Shown here piece by piece: positions 27,096 through 36,991 of a stretch of DNA of 64,000 nucleotides. This DNA comes from Flavobacteriales bacterium (lineage in GTDB: Bacteria > Bacteroidota > Bacteroidia > Flavobacteriales_F > PHOS-HE28). Every line of letters starts with the position of its first letter. The stretch's first letter is position 1. The stretch covers positions 1 through 64,000 of the forward strand of contig JADJTW010000013.1 in the NCBI GenBank assembly GCA_016710965.1, in the 5' to 3' direction. A program made the position numbers and the translations under genes. A model generated the notes under the pieces. That model was not told the origin of the DNA, ran no database searches, and saw nothing but the letters and a program-made list of their open reading frames with translations.

Positions 27096-27887
27096 ATGGA
27101 CAGCGGCCGCGTTATCGCGCACATCATCAACTGGCTGAAGGACTACTGCATCGAAGCGGGCCAGTCCGGTTTCGTGGTGGGCGTGAGCGGCGGTATCGAC
27201 AGTGCGGTGACAAGCGCCTTGTGCGCGCGCACGGGACTGCCTCTGGTCTGCGTGGAAATGCCCATCCACCAATCGCCCGCGCAGATATCGCGCGCGCTGG
27301 AACATATCGCCTCGCTGCAACGAGCGCATGCCCATGTGCGCATGGAGCGCGTGCAGCTCACGCCCGTGTTCGATGCGCTCATGCAGGCCCTTCCGGCGAT
27401 GGCGGATGCGGAAACGCACCAGCTGGCCCAAGCCAACGCACGCGCACGGCTGCGCATGACCACGCTCTACTATTTCGCAGGAATGAACCAATGCCTGGTC
27501 GCAGGCACGGGCAACAAGGTGGAAGACTTCGGCGTAGGCTTCTATACCAAGTACGGCGACGGTGGCGTGGATCTCTCACCCATAGCAGACCTCACCAAGA
27601 CCGAGGTGTACGAACTGGGCAGCGCGCTCGGTGTGATCGATAGCATCATGCAAGCGAAGCCCACGGATGGTCTTTGGGGCGATGACCGAAGTGACGAGGA
27701 CCAGCTTGGCGCCAGCTACCCGGAACTGGAATGGGCCATGGCCTTTCGCGATAGCGGCGCATCGGCAAGCGGCCTGAGCGACCGGCAGCAGGTCGTGCTG
27801 GCCATCTTCGACCGGCGCCGCGCGGCGAATAGCCATAAGATGGAGCCGATACCCGTTTGCGTGATACCGGCCGCTCTCCGGAATTGA
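27096..27887 (+). CDS. nadE: Ammonia-dependent NAD(+) synthase
   Basis: Amidates nicotinic acid adenine dinucleotide to NAD. The PP-loop VVGVSGGIDSAVTSALCART (Gly-Gly at about residues 32-33) binds ATP; RMTTLYYFAGMNQCLVAGTG, then NKVEDFGVGFYTKYGDGGVD, is the NaAD-binding and catalytic region. Length is 263 residues with no nitrilase-like glutaminase domain, so it uses ammonia. Its stop abuts the stop of the convergent gene in the palindrome TGATCA. Confidence 0.97.
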   Translation: MDSGRVIAHIINWLKDYCIEAGQSGFVVGVSGGIDSAVTSALCARTGLPLVCVEMPIHQSPAQISRALEHIASLQRAHAHVRMERVQLTPVFDALMQALPAMADAETHQLAQANARARLRMTTLYYFAGMNQCLVAGTGNKVEDFGVGFYTKYGDGGVDLSPIADLTKTEVYELGSALGVIDSIMQAKPTDGLWGDDRSDEDQLGASYPELEWAMAFRDSGASASGLSDRQQVVLAIFDRRRAANSHKMEPIPVCVIPAALRN

Positions 27888-29012
27888 TCAGAGCCGCCCA
27901 AGCCTGCGCATCACCGCATCCACGGCAGGCAGCGAGGCCGTGAAGCGCTTCACGAAGAAGATGCGGAAGTTGCCGACGCTCCAACCATAGACCGCGCTCG
28001 GAGCCAGGCTGGTCTGGCTCTGCTCGTTCACGTACGAGATGCCCACGTTGGTGCGCGCGCTGTTGTAGCCAGCCGCCATGCGCGCCTGCGTGCGGAGGTT
28101 GCCGCCCCAATGCGTGCGCTGCTCGTAGCCCTCCGGGCTCTGCACGGAGGAACCGTTGCGCACAAGCCCGAGTCCGACGCATGCTGTGATGCTGAAGTAC
28201 CAGCGCTGCTGCACCACGAAGGTGTGCGCATAGCCGCCCATGCCACCGAACTCCACTTGATCGATGCGCCTGAAGCGCAACGGCTCACGCCACAAACTAT
28301 CGATCGCCGACGGGATCACCGAGCGCTCCGCACGCACGCCCTGATAAACGAAGTTGCCGCCCACCAGCCATGAGCCCGCGCTCCTGCGCTGCCATGCATC
28401 CTGGTTGAACGCCGCCCGGTAGCTGAAGCAGCGGTTGTTGAGGATGTGCATGACGCTTGCGCCGAAGTTGCGCTGCCGGATGTCCGGCCGAAGGCGATCC
28501 TCGCGCAGGGCATCGGCGTAGCTCGTGTCCAGGCTGTAGCCCGGGAAGGAGAGCTGGTCGATATAGTACCCGCGATAGATCTGTGCGAAAAGGTTGATGG
28601 CGAAGCGACGGCCGTACATGTTGCCTTGGGCATCGAGGTATTTCGTATCGCCACGCAGGCTGTCATCGCGGTTGAGCGCGGGCACGCCCACTCCAAGATT
28701 GAGCGTGAAGGCGCGATAGCTGGCGCCCAGGCCGAAGTTCACATTGGTATTGGGCCGGTATTCGATGTGGCTCGCCAGCTTACGGTCGTCCACGTCCATG
28801 GCGTTGAACTTGGTGCTGAAGTAGGCCCGCACCGTAAGCATGTGCGTGTAATCGAGCACGTAGCTGCTGTCGAATCCGCCGTTGAAGACGGGGACGCTCG
28901 CAATGTCCTGGGCTGCGGTACGCGTAATGCCGAAGGCGACATGCGCAGCGATGGATGCTCGGAGAAGCATGTGCATGGCCGCCAAAGGAAGCACCTTGGC
29001 TGTCCGGAGCAT
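27888..29012 (-). CDS. Outer-membrane beta-barrel protein, DUF4421-like
   Basis: A 374-residue secreted protein with N-terminal hydrophobic segment and a predicted cut near RTAAQD. Features typical of DUF4421: YTHMLTVRAYFSTKFNAMDV, HIEYRPNTNVNFGLGASYRA, GDTKYLDAQGNMYGRRFAIN and QIYRGYYIDQ, then repeated barrel strands with aromatic ends such as YAHTFVVQQRWYFSITAC. It is likely an outer-membrane barrel with no known function. The exact start is uncertain (29012, 28976 or 28970). Confidence 0.7.
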   Translation of the reverse strand: MLRTAKVLPLAAMHMLLRASIAAHVAFGITRTAAQDIASVPVFNGGFDSSYVLDYTHMLTVRAYFSTKFNAMDVDDRKLASHIEYRPNTNVNFGLGASYRAFTLNLGVGVPALNRDDSLRGDTKYLDAQGNMYGRRFAINLFAQIYRGYYIDQLSFPGYSLDTSYADALREDRLRPDIRQRNFGASVMHILNNRCFSYRAAFNQDAWQRRSAGSWLVGGNFVYQGVRAERSVIPSAIDSLWREPLRFRRIDQVEFGGMGGYAHTFVVQQRWYFSITACVGLGLVRNGSSVQSPEGYEQRTHWGGNLRTQARMAAGYNSARTNVGISYVNEQSQTSLAPSAVYGWSVGNFRIFFVKRFTASLPAVDAVMRRLGRL

Positions 29013-29056
29013 ACGTTCCTTTGCAGAGCAGCGTTAGCTGGCCTGAACCTGAACCC

Positions 29057-29914
29057 ATGACCAGACCGCTGCTCTCCATTTTCGCTTTCGGCTTGGTGCT
29101 CTGCGGCTACGCGCAGGATTCCCTCTTCTACGCCAATGGCATGGTGGTCATTGGCGAGGTGGAGGAATTGGGCGTGGAGATGGTGCGCTACCGAACGGTT
29201 TCGGGAGAGCGCAGTGTTGTGGTGGTAGCGGAGAAACGGTTCCTGAAGAAAGTGAAGCTGGCCGGTGGACAGGAATTCGTGCTCAATCCATCAGCCGATC
29301 CGATCATCGCAACGCCTGCATTCCTGGCCAGTGATCATGCCCTATCGCTTGATTTCATCGCACCGGCCACCAATCACCTTACCATCGGCTACGAGCAGTC
29401 CATGGGAACCCGAGTGGCGCTCACTGCCCGCCTGGGCTACATCGGTCTCTATCGCACAAAGGAGTATTCGTACTACTACAGCGAGGGCCCCAAGTTGCGC
29501 GGCGGCATGCTCAAGCTCGGGATCAAGTTCATCCTTCCACCATCGCCGCGGCGCCTGCCAACTGCACGCGATCAGCATCCATTGGCCGGATGGTACTTGA
29601 GGCCGGAATTGCTGTTGAGCGCCTGGCAGGACGAGCGCTCGTACCATGGCTATCCGATTTACGGCCCCATCCGCACCGACTACGCGAGCGCAGCACTGAA
29701 CATGGTGGTGGGCCGCCAGGTCATCCTCGGAAGCCAGTTCACCTTCGACCTCTACGGCGGCATTGGCTACGGTTTGCAATGGCGGAACGGCGACTTGGGA
29801 CCTGGCAGCGGATCCAACAGCTACCGCGCGGAGTATTCCTACTCACACATATTCGTCGGTTCGCGCACTCCGCTCGCAATCAGTGGTGGAATGACCTTCG
29901 GCTTCCTCTTCTGA
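29057..29914 (+). CDS. Hypothetical outer-membrane beta-barrel protein
   Basis: Start 29057 gives a signal peptide, MTRPLLSIFAFGLVLCGYAQ. A small N-terminal domain follows, with YANGMVVIGEVEELGVEMVR, resembling the short beta domain that precedes barrels in some Bacteroidota proteins. Alternating hydrophobic strands come next (HLTIGYEQSMGTRVALTARL, LRGGMLKLGIKFILP, YLRPELLLSAW, FTFDLYGGIGYGLQW), ending in MTFGFLF with a terminal Phe. This is a barrel of about 285 residues. No specific function is recognisable. It is divergent from the DUF4421-like gene. Confidence 0.75.
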   Translation: MTRPLLSIFAFGLVLCGYAQDSLFYANGMVVIGEVEELGVEMVRYRTVSGERSVVVVAEKRFLKKVKLAGGQEFVLNPSADPIIATPAFLASDHALSLDFIAPATNHLTIGYEQSMGTRVALTARLGYIGLYRTKEYSYYYSEGPKLRGGMLKLGIKFILPPSPRRLPTARDQHPLAGWYLRPELLLSAWQDERSYHGYPIYGPIRTDYASAALNMVVGRQVILGSQFTFDLYGGIGYGLQWRNGDLGPGSGSNSYRAEYSYSHIFVGSRTPLAISGGMTFGFLF

Positions 29915-29920
29915 GGGCCG

Positions 29921-30901
29921 CTAATTGACCACGGCATCCATGATCCGCTCGAAGACGTTGTTGCCGAAGAACACGTTCACGCCCACACCGGCGACCAACC
30001 CGGGCTCTACAGGATAGCGGTGCGGCACAACGTCACCCTCGGTGAACCGGACGGTACGTACCAGGTCGTACCCGATCTCCGCCCGCACCTGCACATGGTT
30101 GCCCGCTTTGTGGCGCACGTTGAGGAAAGCGCGCAGTGTGCCATGGTTCAAGTTGGTGCGCGCATCATTCATGCTCACACCGCTGCGAAAAGCATCGAGG
30201 CCGATACCTGCCAGGAAGCGGGTGCGTTTCTGCGGCGCGAAGCCCACCGCCACTTGCGCCGGCAACACGTACTGGAAGGACCAGTCACTGCCGATCGGTG
30301 CCGAACCGCCGATGAAGGGAACCGGCAAGGTGAGCTTGTCGGTATAGGATAGGCCGACGCCGTAGAAGAAGGTGCGGCGCAAACCATTGAGGTGCATTTT
30401 GCCGATCACGCCGTTGAACCGCGGCGTGGCTTCATCGAGAGTGGCTTCCTCCTCGCTCACGTTCACGTTCGCGCTCCAAAAGAGCACGCGGTATTTCTTC
30501 GTGAGCTTGATGCCCATTAGACCGATGCTGCCCGTGAACAACTGTCGATCGGTCACGCTATCGAATCCAAGCTCGATCTGGCGGGCACCGAAACGTGCGC
30601 TACCGAGCAGCTGCGACGCCCTCACCTGAAGGCTCCTTTTCAGCAGATCGCCGAAGTCTCGCGCAGTGGTGTCGAGCTTGAGACCCACTTCAAAGCGCGA
30701 ACGAATGGGGAACGTGAACACCACCGAGCCCTCGCTATTGCTGAAGTGGCCGGTCGTATCCTGAAGATCACTCTGGAACTGGTGCCGGACATCCATGCGC
30801 ACCCGCGGCCGGAAGACCTGTTCGAACTGCTCGACGTCGAAGGTCTGCCCATTGACCGTGACTGCCACACAGAAAGTGGCGAGCAGAACCCACGAGCGCA
30901 T
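29921..30901 (-). CDS. Outer-membrane beta-barrel protein (DUF6268-like)
   Basis: From 30901, MRSWVLLATFCVAVTVNGQ is a signal peptide. The mature protein has VFRPRVRMDVRHQFQSDLQD, then many beta strands, and YGVGLSYTDKLTLPVPFIGG and VLPAQVAVGFAPQKRTRFLA, consistent with a metabolite-transport or structural barrel; it resembles DUF6268 in layout. About 326 residues. It is divergent from the ECF sigma factor 94 bp away and could be controlled by it, though no matching promoter was identified. Confidence 0.65.
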   Translation of the reverse strand: MRSWVLLATFCVAVTVNGQTFDVEQFEQVFRPRVRMDVRHQFQSDLQDTTGHFSNSEGSVVFTFPIRSRFEVGLKLDTTARDFGDLLKRSLQVRASQLLGSARFGARQIELGFDSVTDRQLFTGSIGLMGIKLTKKYRVLFWSANVNVSEEEATLDEATPRFNGVIGKMHLNGLRRTFFYGVGLSYTDKLTLPVPFIGGSAPIGSDWSFQYVLPAQVAVGFAPQKRTRFLAGIGLDAFRSGVSMNDARTNLNHGTLRAFLNVRHKAGNHVQVRAEIGYDLVRTVRFTEGDVVPHRYPVEPGLVAGVGVNVFFGNNVFERIMDAVVN

Positions 30902-30995
30902 CTTTCCCACGCGTGCGAAGGTCGGTGGCATCCGCATATCCCGTAGGGTCACCTTTCTTCGTTCCTCCCATCAAGGGTGAAAGACGGTCAACACA

Positions 30996-31583
30996 ATGGA
31001 CGACCAGCGGATCATCGGACTCATCCAAGCGGGCAAGGACCAGGAGGCATTCAAGGGCCTCTACGCCTACCTGCCCAAGGTGGAACACCTCGTGCGGCAG
31101 AACAGCGGCCGCAGTGGCGATGCCAAGGACATCTTCCAGGATGCCCTCATCATCTTCCATCGCCGGGTGCGCAGCGAAGGCTTCGTGCTCACCAGCAGCA
31201 TCGGCACCTTCCTCTTCGCCGTGTGCCGCAACCTGTGGCGCGATGAACTGCGCCGCCGGAACAAGGCCATGGGCGAATGGAAGCTCGATGCCGAGGCCGA
31301 TGAGCCCGCCGACCTCACCGCCTTGCTTGCGCGTGAGGGCGAGTTCAAGCAGGCGGAGCAGGCGTTGAAGTCGCTCGGCGCGAAATGCGTGGATGTGCTC
31401 ATCCGCTTCTATGTGAAGAATGAGCCGCTCGCGCTGATCGCCAAGGCACTGGGCTTCTCCGGCGAAGGTGCTGCGAAGACGCGCAAGTACAAGTGCCTTG
31501 AGGAAGCCCGCAAACGCTATCGTCTCCTTGTTGCAACGACCGTCACAACCGTACTGAGCGAAGTCGAAGTACAACACCCCTGA
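30996..31583 (+). CDS. ECF RNA polymerase sigma factor
   Basis: A 195-residue sigma-70 family protein. Region 2 contains EHLVRQNSGRSGDAKDIFQD followed by ALIIFHRR, with the DAxDxxQ-type recognition helix, and FLFAVCRNLWRDELRRR. Region 4 is EQALKSLGAKCVDVLIRFYV, then LALIAKALGFSGEGAAKTRK with a helix-turn-helix. The next gene starts 2 bp after the stop and encodes a membrane protein, the normal sigma/anti-sigma pair. The C-terminus beyond region 4 is slightly extended. Confidence 0.92.
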   Translation: MDDQRIIGLIQAGKDQEAFKGLYAYLPKVEHLVRQNSGRSGDAKDIFQDALIIFHRRVRSEGFVLTSSIGTFLFAVCRNLWRDELRRRNKAMGEWKLDAEADEPADLTALLAREGEFKQAEQALKSLGAKCVDVLIRFYVKNEPLALIAKALGFSGEGAAKTRKYKCLEEARKRYRLLVATTVTTVLSEVEVQHP

Positions 31584-31585
31584 AC

Positions 31586-33704
31586 ATGCGCGACGAACTG
31601 CACCTGATGGAATTGGTGGACCGCTATCTCGATGGGTCCATGAACGCGGAAGAACGCACGGCCTTCGAAGCCCGTGCGAAAGCGAACGCCGAGCTGCGCG
31701 AGCTGATCGACGACCAACGTGCGCTGCGCGAAGGCGTGGCGCGCGTGCCAGTGCGCGCGGCGGCGACGAAGGCGTATCAGAAGTATCGCTTCGGGAAGCC
31801 GGGACCGTGGGCCGCCGGTGCGGTGGTCCTTGCCATTGTTGTTACGACAACGATGCTCCTGTGGCGCGCACAGAACCTTTCGGCAAATGCGGAAAGCACG
31901 ACCGACCTCAATGCGCAGAATGCCCGCGTTCTTGATGACACCACAGGCACGCATTTGGATCCACTGGTGCTGACCATCGACCCGAACTCGGATACCACGT
32001 TGGTCACACCGAATGGCATCGTGCTGGACATTCCGCGCGGTGCATTCACTGACAGCCTCGGCAACGCGATCACCGCACCGGTGCGCGTAACGCTGCTCGA
32101 AGCACTGGACCCGTTGGACATCATGAAGGCCGGACTGAGCACCATGAGCGGCGACACGCTGCTGGAAACCGGCGGCATGTTCTACTTCGACGCGCAAGTG
32201 AACGGGAAGAAAGTGCGCATCGATCCCTCGAAACCAATCACGGCCATGGTCCCTGCGCAACCGGGCCAGGGAGACATGCAACTCTACCAGGGCGCGAAGG
32301 GAGCCGATGGCCTCATCGACTGGCGCGACCCGAAGCCGCTGAAGAAATCATTGGTTCCGGTGGACATTACCACCTTGAACTTCTACCCGCCGGGCTATGA
32401 GGCCAAGCTTGCGGAACTTGGGCAGGATGTGATGAATAAAGCGTTCAAGGATAGCTTGTACTTCTCGTTCGCTGGCGCACTGGAGCGCATGTTGTTGTTC
32501 GGTCCAAGCGAGAACAACGTGCTGACAATGGCTCAGGCTAAGGCCGATTCGACCTATTCGACCGCGAACAACGGACCTGCATGTCGATGTTGGCGTCGAC
32601 CCGGCCAAGGTCAAGGCGATCTGGAATGAGCGTTTCAACAACACGAATATTGCCACCAAGGAATTCGAAGAGCGCATGCAAGTCATACATGCATCATGCC
32701 TTGGGGTTCTGGTCGACCTTTATGTGAACAACCTGGACAAAGACCTGAGTACCATTGATAGCATGGCGGCGGGCAGCGAACGAACTTGGAGGGAATTTGA
32801 GCACTTCGCAGAACGAAATGATGGCCGTGTTCAGCTTCCAGACCATGCTGCCGATCGCCTTCGCACCTTTTACGAGAACTACAGCCGCGCCGAAACAGAG
32901 GCCATCCGCAGAACGCAGGAGGCATTCTGGCGGAAACAATGGAAGCAGGATGTGAAGAGCGATACCAGGCGAGCAGAGCACGCGGTGGACGATGAAGTCC
33001 GAGAAGGCGAACTCTTCGAGAAGGAACTGGAAGCGAACATGGATACGGTGTATGCCCAATTGGGCTTCAAGTACCAGCGGGCATCCCGTACTCTAAGCGC
33101 TATAAGATCCGCTTGGGTCGTCCCCGTAGCGAGCACCGGTTGGTGGAACGTGGACATTGCGGTCATCCAAGCGACCACCACACGCACCTCCATGAGCTAC
33201 ACGGACCCGAATTCCGCCAAGACGGCCACACTCACCTACGCACCGATGATCGTGGAGGTTGAAGACCGCGCGAGCTACGATGAACTGGTCGTTTACCTGA
33301 TCCCGAACCAACTGAACAGTTACCAGCGGATGAAGGAAGGCGAGGGCGGCTTCTCCGAAAAGCTGAACAGCATCTTCAACTACGACCTCTTCTGCTTGGG
33401 AGTTAAAGGCAAGCAGCAGTTCGCGTTCACCACCAAGGCGTCCGGCCGTTCGGAGATCACGGTCAGCTTAACGGCAACGGATGACAACAGATTACGCACG
33501 ATGCTTCGCACCAAAGGCAACGTGGAGGAAGGTCTGTTGAATGAAGGTCGCTTCATGGCATGGTCCGCGACCGAAAATGCACGGCGCCGCTCCAACATGG
33601 CACGACAAGAACTGAGGAACGCGCTGCTGGGTGTCGTGTTCCCCTGCGCAGGAGACCTAGGAATGTCCGCTGCTGATGCAATCCCGTCAGAAGCGGCGCA
33701 ATAG
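31586..33704 (+). pseudogene. Anti-sigma-factor-like membrane protein with large periplasmic domain, one frameshift
   Basis: The first ~75 residues (MDLVDRYLDGSMNAEERTAF-like, start MRDELHLMELVDRYLDGSMN) are a helical cytoplasmic domain of the anti-sigma type. A single membrane helix, PWAAGAVVLAIVVTTTMLLW, lies at about residues 72-91. A long periplasmic part follows; its first half (TPNGIVLDIPRGAFTDSLGN) looks like a ZU5/beta-sandwich region. A frameshift at about 32570-32578 moves the reading frame; the second half continues as LHVDVGVDPAKVKAIWNERF and runs to 33704, giving about 705 residues in total. Apart from the one indel the coding looks sound. It probably senses an envelope signal and holds the sigma factor encoded just upstream. 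Confidence 0.75.
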
Positions 33705-33720
33705 CACGAATGCAGAATGA

Positions 33721-34755
33721 TCACCCGATTGTCCACGTATGCTCGCCCTTGAGCAGCGCGTCCAGATCACCGGGGCCCTTCCTCTCCTTCGCCAGCGAGA
33801 CCTGCGCGGTCAGCTTCGCTTCGTGCGTGGCGCGGTTGTTCGCGTAGAACACGCCGAAGGGCCTTGGCATCGCTCCTTCCGAACGGGGGTCATCGAACAG
33901 GCGCACGAGGATGCTCGCCTTGAAAGGATCGCGCTCGTCGTGGATCCAGAGGTCTTCGAGACTCGTGCCACCCGCGTAAGTATCCACCACAACAGGTGTC
34001 ATGCCGTTCAATTTGATGCCCCTGGTGCCGTTGGCGAAGGTGAGCGGCTTGCCTTGCTCAACGAAGATGGTGTGGAGCGGCTTGGTGGCCTTCTCCGTGA
34101 ATGTCTCGAAGGCGCCATCGTTGAAGACGTTACAGTTCTGGTAGATCTCGATGAGGCTTGTGCCGCGATGTGCATCGGCACGGGCAAGCACTTCGCGCAT
34201 GTGCTTGGGGTCGCGGTCCATGCTGCGGGCGATGAAGGTGCCGTCGGCGCCTTTGCACAATGCGAGCGGATTGAAGGGATGGTCCGTGCTGCCCATGGGC
34301 GTGCTACGCGTAACGGCACCTTCCGGTGAAGTAGGCGAGTACTGTCCCTTCGTGAGGCCGTAGATCTCGTTGTTGAAGAGCAGCACGTTCACATCCACGT
34401 TGCGGCGCAGCAGATGGATGATGTGGTTGCCACCAATGCTCAGCGCGTCGCCGTCTCCGGTGATCATCCAGACGCTCAGATCGGGACGCACGCTGCGCAA
34501 GCCGCTGACGATGGCCGGTGCGCGACCGTGGATGCCGTGCAGACCATAGGTATCGAGGTAGTACGGGAAGCGCGAAGAACAGCCGATGCCGCTGATGAAG
34601 ACCACATCCTCCTTCTTCTTCCCGCTTTGCTCGAGCAGCGTCTGCACTTGCTTCAGGATGCTGTAGTCGCCACAGCCGGGACACCAGCGTACCTCTTGAT
34701 CGCTTCCGAAGTCGATCTTCTCCGCCGGAATGGTCGTGCCGTTCACCGTGCTCAT
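33721..34755 (-). CDS. korB: 2-oxoacid:ferredoxin oxidoreductase, beta subunit
   Basis: Thiamine-diphosphate subunit that decarboxylates a 2-oxoacid (2-oxoglutarate most likely) and passes electrons to ferredoxin. VRWCPGCGDYSILKQVQ and GIGCSSRFPYYLDTYG contain Fe-S or TPP-associated Cys residues; MITGDGDALSIGGNHIIHLL and VNVLLFNNEIYGLTKGQYSP are the TPP/Mg motif. 344 residues. The start overlaps the korA stop by 4 bp, so the two are co-translated. Confidence 0.95.
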   Translation of the reverse strand: MSTVNGTTIPAEKIDFGSDQEVRWCPGCGDYSILKQVQTLLEQSGKKKEDVVFISGIGCSSRFPYYLDTYGLHGIHGRAPAIVSGLRSVRPDLSVWMITGDGDALSIGGNHIIHLLRRNVDVNVLLFNNEIYGLTKGQYSPTSPEGAVTRSTPMGSTDHPFNPLALCKGADGTFIARSMDRDPKHMREVLARADAHRGTSLIEIYQNCNVFNDGAFETFTEKATKPLHTIFVEQGKPLTFANGTRGIKLNGMTPVVVDTYAGGTSLEDLWIHDERDPFKASILVRLFDDPRSEGAMPRPFGVFYANNRATHEAKLTAQVSLAKERKGPGDLDALLKGEHTWTIG

Positions 34756-36653
34756 GACTTCAAGAGTTTGAGCGCACCAGCGCGGATCTCCTCGCCGGTG
34801 AAAGGCATGCCCTGGATCTTGTTCAAGCCTTGCGCATCCACCAGGAATTCGCCGCGCAGCATTTGGCGCAATTGGCCGCTGTTCATTTCTGGCACCAGCA
34901 CCTTCTTGTACTTCTTCAGCACTCCCCCCAGCCCGTTATTGAAGGGGAACATGTGACGGATATGTACGTGTGCCACGCTCTGTCCTTCGGCCTGAAGTTG
35001 CAATGCGGCAGTTCGGATCGCACCATAGGTGGAACCCCAACCGACGATCAGCAACTCGCCTTGGTCCGGACCACTATCCAACCGGATGGGTTTGTAACGG
35101 TCGGCGATCCGTGCCACCTTCTCCCCACGCAAGCGCACCATCAATTCGTGGTTCAGCGGCTCGTAGCTGATGCTGCCGGTCTTGTCCTGCTTCTCAATGC
35201 CGCCGATGCGGTGCTGCAAGCCAGGCTGCCCGGGCAATGCCCAAGGTCGCACGCCACGTTCATCGCGTGCGTAAGGGAGGAATGCACCAGAGCCGTCGAA
35301 CGCCGCCGGTCGGGATTGCTTGGCATCGCCATCGGCGTTGCTCGCGATGACCGGCGGCTTGATCTCGGGAAGGTCCTTCGCTGACGGGAAGCGCCAGGGT
35401 TCCGATCCGTTCGCGATGTATCCATCGGTAAGGAGGATCACCGGCGTCATGTGCTCCAACGCGATCTGCACCGCTTCGAAAGCCATGTCGAAGCAATCGA
35501 TCGGTGTGCTTGCAGCGATCACCGGTATTGGTGCTTCGCCGTTGCGGCCATGCACCGCCTGCCAGAGGTCGGCTTGCTCCGTCTTGGTAGGCAAGCCGGT
35601 ACTGGGTCCTCCACGTTGCACGTTCACGATCACCAACGGGATCTCCAACATGAAAGCCAGGCCCATCGCCTCGGTCTTCAGCGCGATGCCCGGACCGCTG
35701 CTCGCCGTGACGCCGATGGCGCCACCATAGCTCGCACCGATGGCCGAGCTGATGGCAGCGATCTCGTCCTCGGCCTGGAAAGTGACCACCCCGAAGTTCT
35801 TATGGCGGCTCAGCTCGTGAAGGATGTCGCTGGCCGGCGTGATCGGATAGCTGCCGTAGAAGAGGTCGAGCTTCGCCTTCTGCGCACCAGCGATCAACCC
35901 CAGCGCCGTGCCTTGGTTGCCGGTGATCGCGCGGTAGGTGCCTTTGGGCATCGGCGCGGCCTTCACCTCAAAGCGTGTGGTGAAGGTCTCGCTGGTATCG
36001 CCATAGTGGTAGCCGGCCACCAGAGCCTTCATGTTCGCATCGAGCAACTCGGGCTTCTTGCCGAACTTATTCCGCAGGAAGTCCTCGGTGAGCGCGTTCT
36101 CGCGGCTGTACATCCAGTTGATGAAGCCGAGGACGAACATGTTCTTGCAGCGGTCCTTCTCCTTCATGCCGAGGGTGGTGCCCTCGAGCGCGGTGCGCGT
36201 GAGCTTTGTCACGTCCACACTATGAAGGTGGAAGTTCGCCAGCGAACCATCCGTGAGCGGATCGGCCTTGTCGATGTAGCCCGCGAGCCGCAGGTTCTTC
36301 TTGTCGAAACCGTCGCTGTTGGCGATGATGGTGCCGCCTGGCTTGACCTTGCCCAGGTTGGCCTTGAGCGCTGCGGCGTTCATCACCACCAGCACATCGC
36401 ATTGGTCGCCGGGCGTGAAGATCTCCACGCTGCCGAAATGCAACTGGTAGCCGCTCACGCCGGCGAGGGTGCCTTGCGGCGCTCGGATCTCAGCGGGGAA
36501 GTTCGGGAAGGTGCTGACGTCGTTGCCGAACAGCGCATTGGTGCCGGTGAACTGGCTGCCGGTGAGCTGGATGCCGTCGCCGCTGTCGCCCGCGAAGAGG
36601 ATCACCACGTTCTCGCGGGTCTCTACGGGCTTCTTCTTGATGGTCGTGGACAT
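34752..36653 (-). CDS. korA: 2-oxoacid:ferredoxin oxidoreductase, alpha subunit (gamma-alpha fusion)
   Basis: The N-terminal ~200 residues form the gamma domain (VVILFAGDSGDGIQLTGSQF and FPAEIRAPQGTLAGVSGYQL). The alpha domain follows (AITGNQGTALGLIAGAQKAK, FYGSYPITPASDILHELSRH, GASYGGAIGVTASSGPGIAL), and the C-terminal domain has LLIVGWGSTYGAIRTA and VLVPEMNSGQLRQMLRGEF. This is the fused KorA of Bacteroidota. The start at 36653 (MSTTIKKK) is preferred to the ORF start five codons upstream. With korB it replaces or supplements the 2-oxoglutarate dehydrogenase step. Confidence 0.95.
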   Translation of the reverse strand: MSTTIKKKPVETRENVVILFAGDSGDGIQLTGSQFTGTNALFGNDVSTFPNFPAEIRAPQGTLAGVSGYQLHFGSVEIFTPGDQCDVLVVMNAAALKANLGKVKPGGTIIANSDGFDKKNLRLAGYIDKADPLTDGSLANFHLHSVDVTKLTRTALEGTTLGMKEKDRCKNMFVLGFINWMYSRENALTEDFLRNKFGKKPELLDANMKALVAGYHYGDTSETFTTRFEVKAAPMPKGTYRAITGNQGTALGLIAGAQKAKLDLFYGSYPITPASDILHELSRHKNFGVVTFQAEDEIAAISSAIGASYGGAIGVTASSGPGIALKTEAMGLAFMLEIPLVIVNVQRGGPSTGLPTKTEQADLWQAVHGRNGEAPIPVIAASTPIDCFDMAFEAVQIALEHMTPVILLTDGYIANGSEPWRFPSAKDLPEIKPPVIASNADGDAKQSRPAAFDGSGAFLPYARDERGVRPWALPGQPGLQHRIGGIEKQDKTGSISYEPLNHELMVRLRGEKVARIADRYKPIRLDSGPDQGELLIVGWGSTYGAIRTAALQLQAEGQSVAHVHIRHMFPFNNGLGGVLKKYKKVLVPEMNSGQLRQMLRGEFLVDAQGLNKIQGMPFTGEEIRAGALKLLKS

Positions 36654-36723
36654 TGAAAAGCGGCCCAAAGGTAGCGGGCCGATGGCGCGGGGATAACGAC
36701 GGAGCGAAAGGCTTGTTCGGTGG

Positions 36724-36987
36724 CTAGGCGCTAACCGGCATATTCACCGCTTCCACGCTCTTCACCTGCGGTGCCACGCGCTTGATGGCCTCTTCAACCC
36801 CCGCCTTCATCGTCATGGGGATCATGGCGCAACCCAGGCAGGCGCCGTGCAACCGCACGCGCGCCACACCGTCTTCGGTCACCTCATCGAGCGTGATATC
36901 ACCGCCATCGGCCTCCAGGAACGGACGCAACTCGGTAAGCGCCTCGCGGATGCGGGCTTCGGTTGCTTCGTGTTCGCGGCGGGACAT
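36724..36987 (-). CDS. NifU C-terminal-domain Fe-S scaffold protein
   Basis: An 87-residue NifU-like domain. RPFLEADGGDITLDEV is the conserved early motif and HGACLGCAMIPMTMKAGVEE contains the CxxC that holds a 4Fe-4S cluster. It lies 4 bp after mrp in the same direction, and the two should together handle cluster transfer, for example to KorAB encoded nearby. Confidence 0.93.
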   Translation of the reverse strand: MSRREHEATEARIREALTELRPFLEADGGDITLDEVTEDGVARVRLHGACLGCAMIPMTMKAGVEEAIKRVAPQVKSVEAVNMPVSA

Positions 36988-36991
36988 TGGA

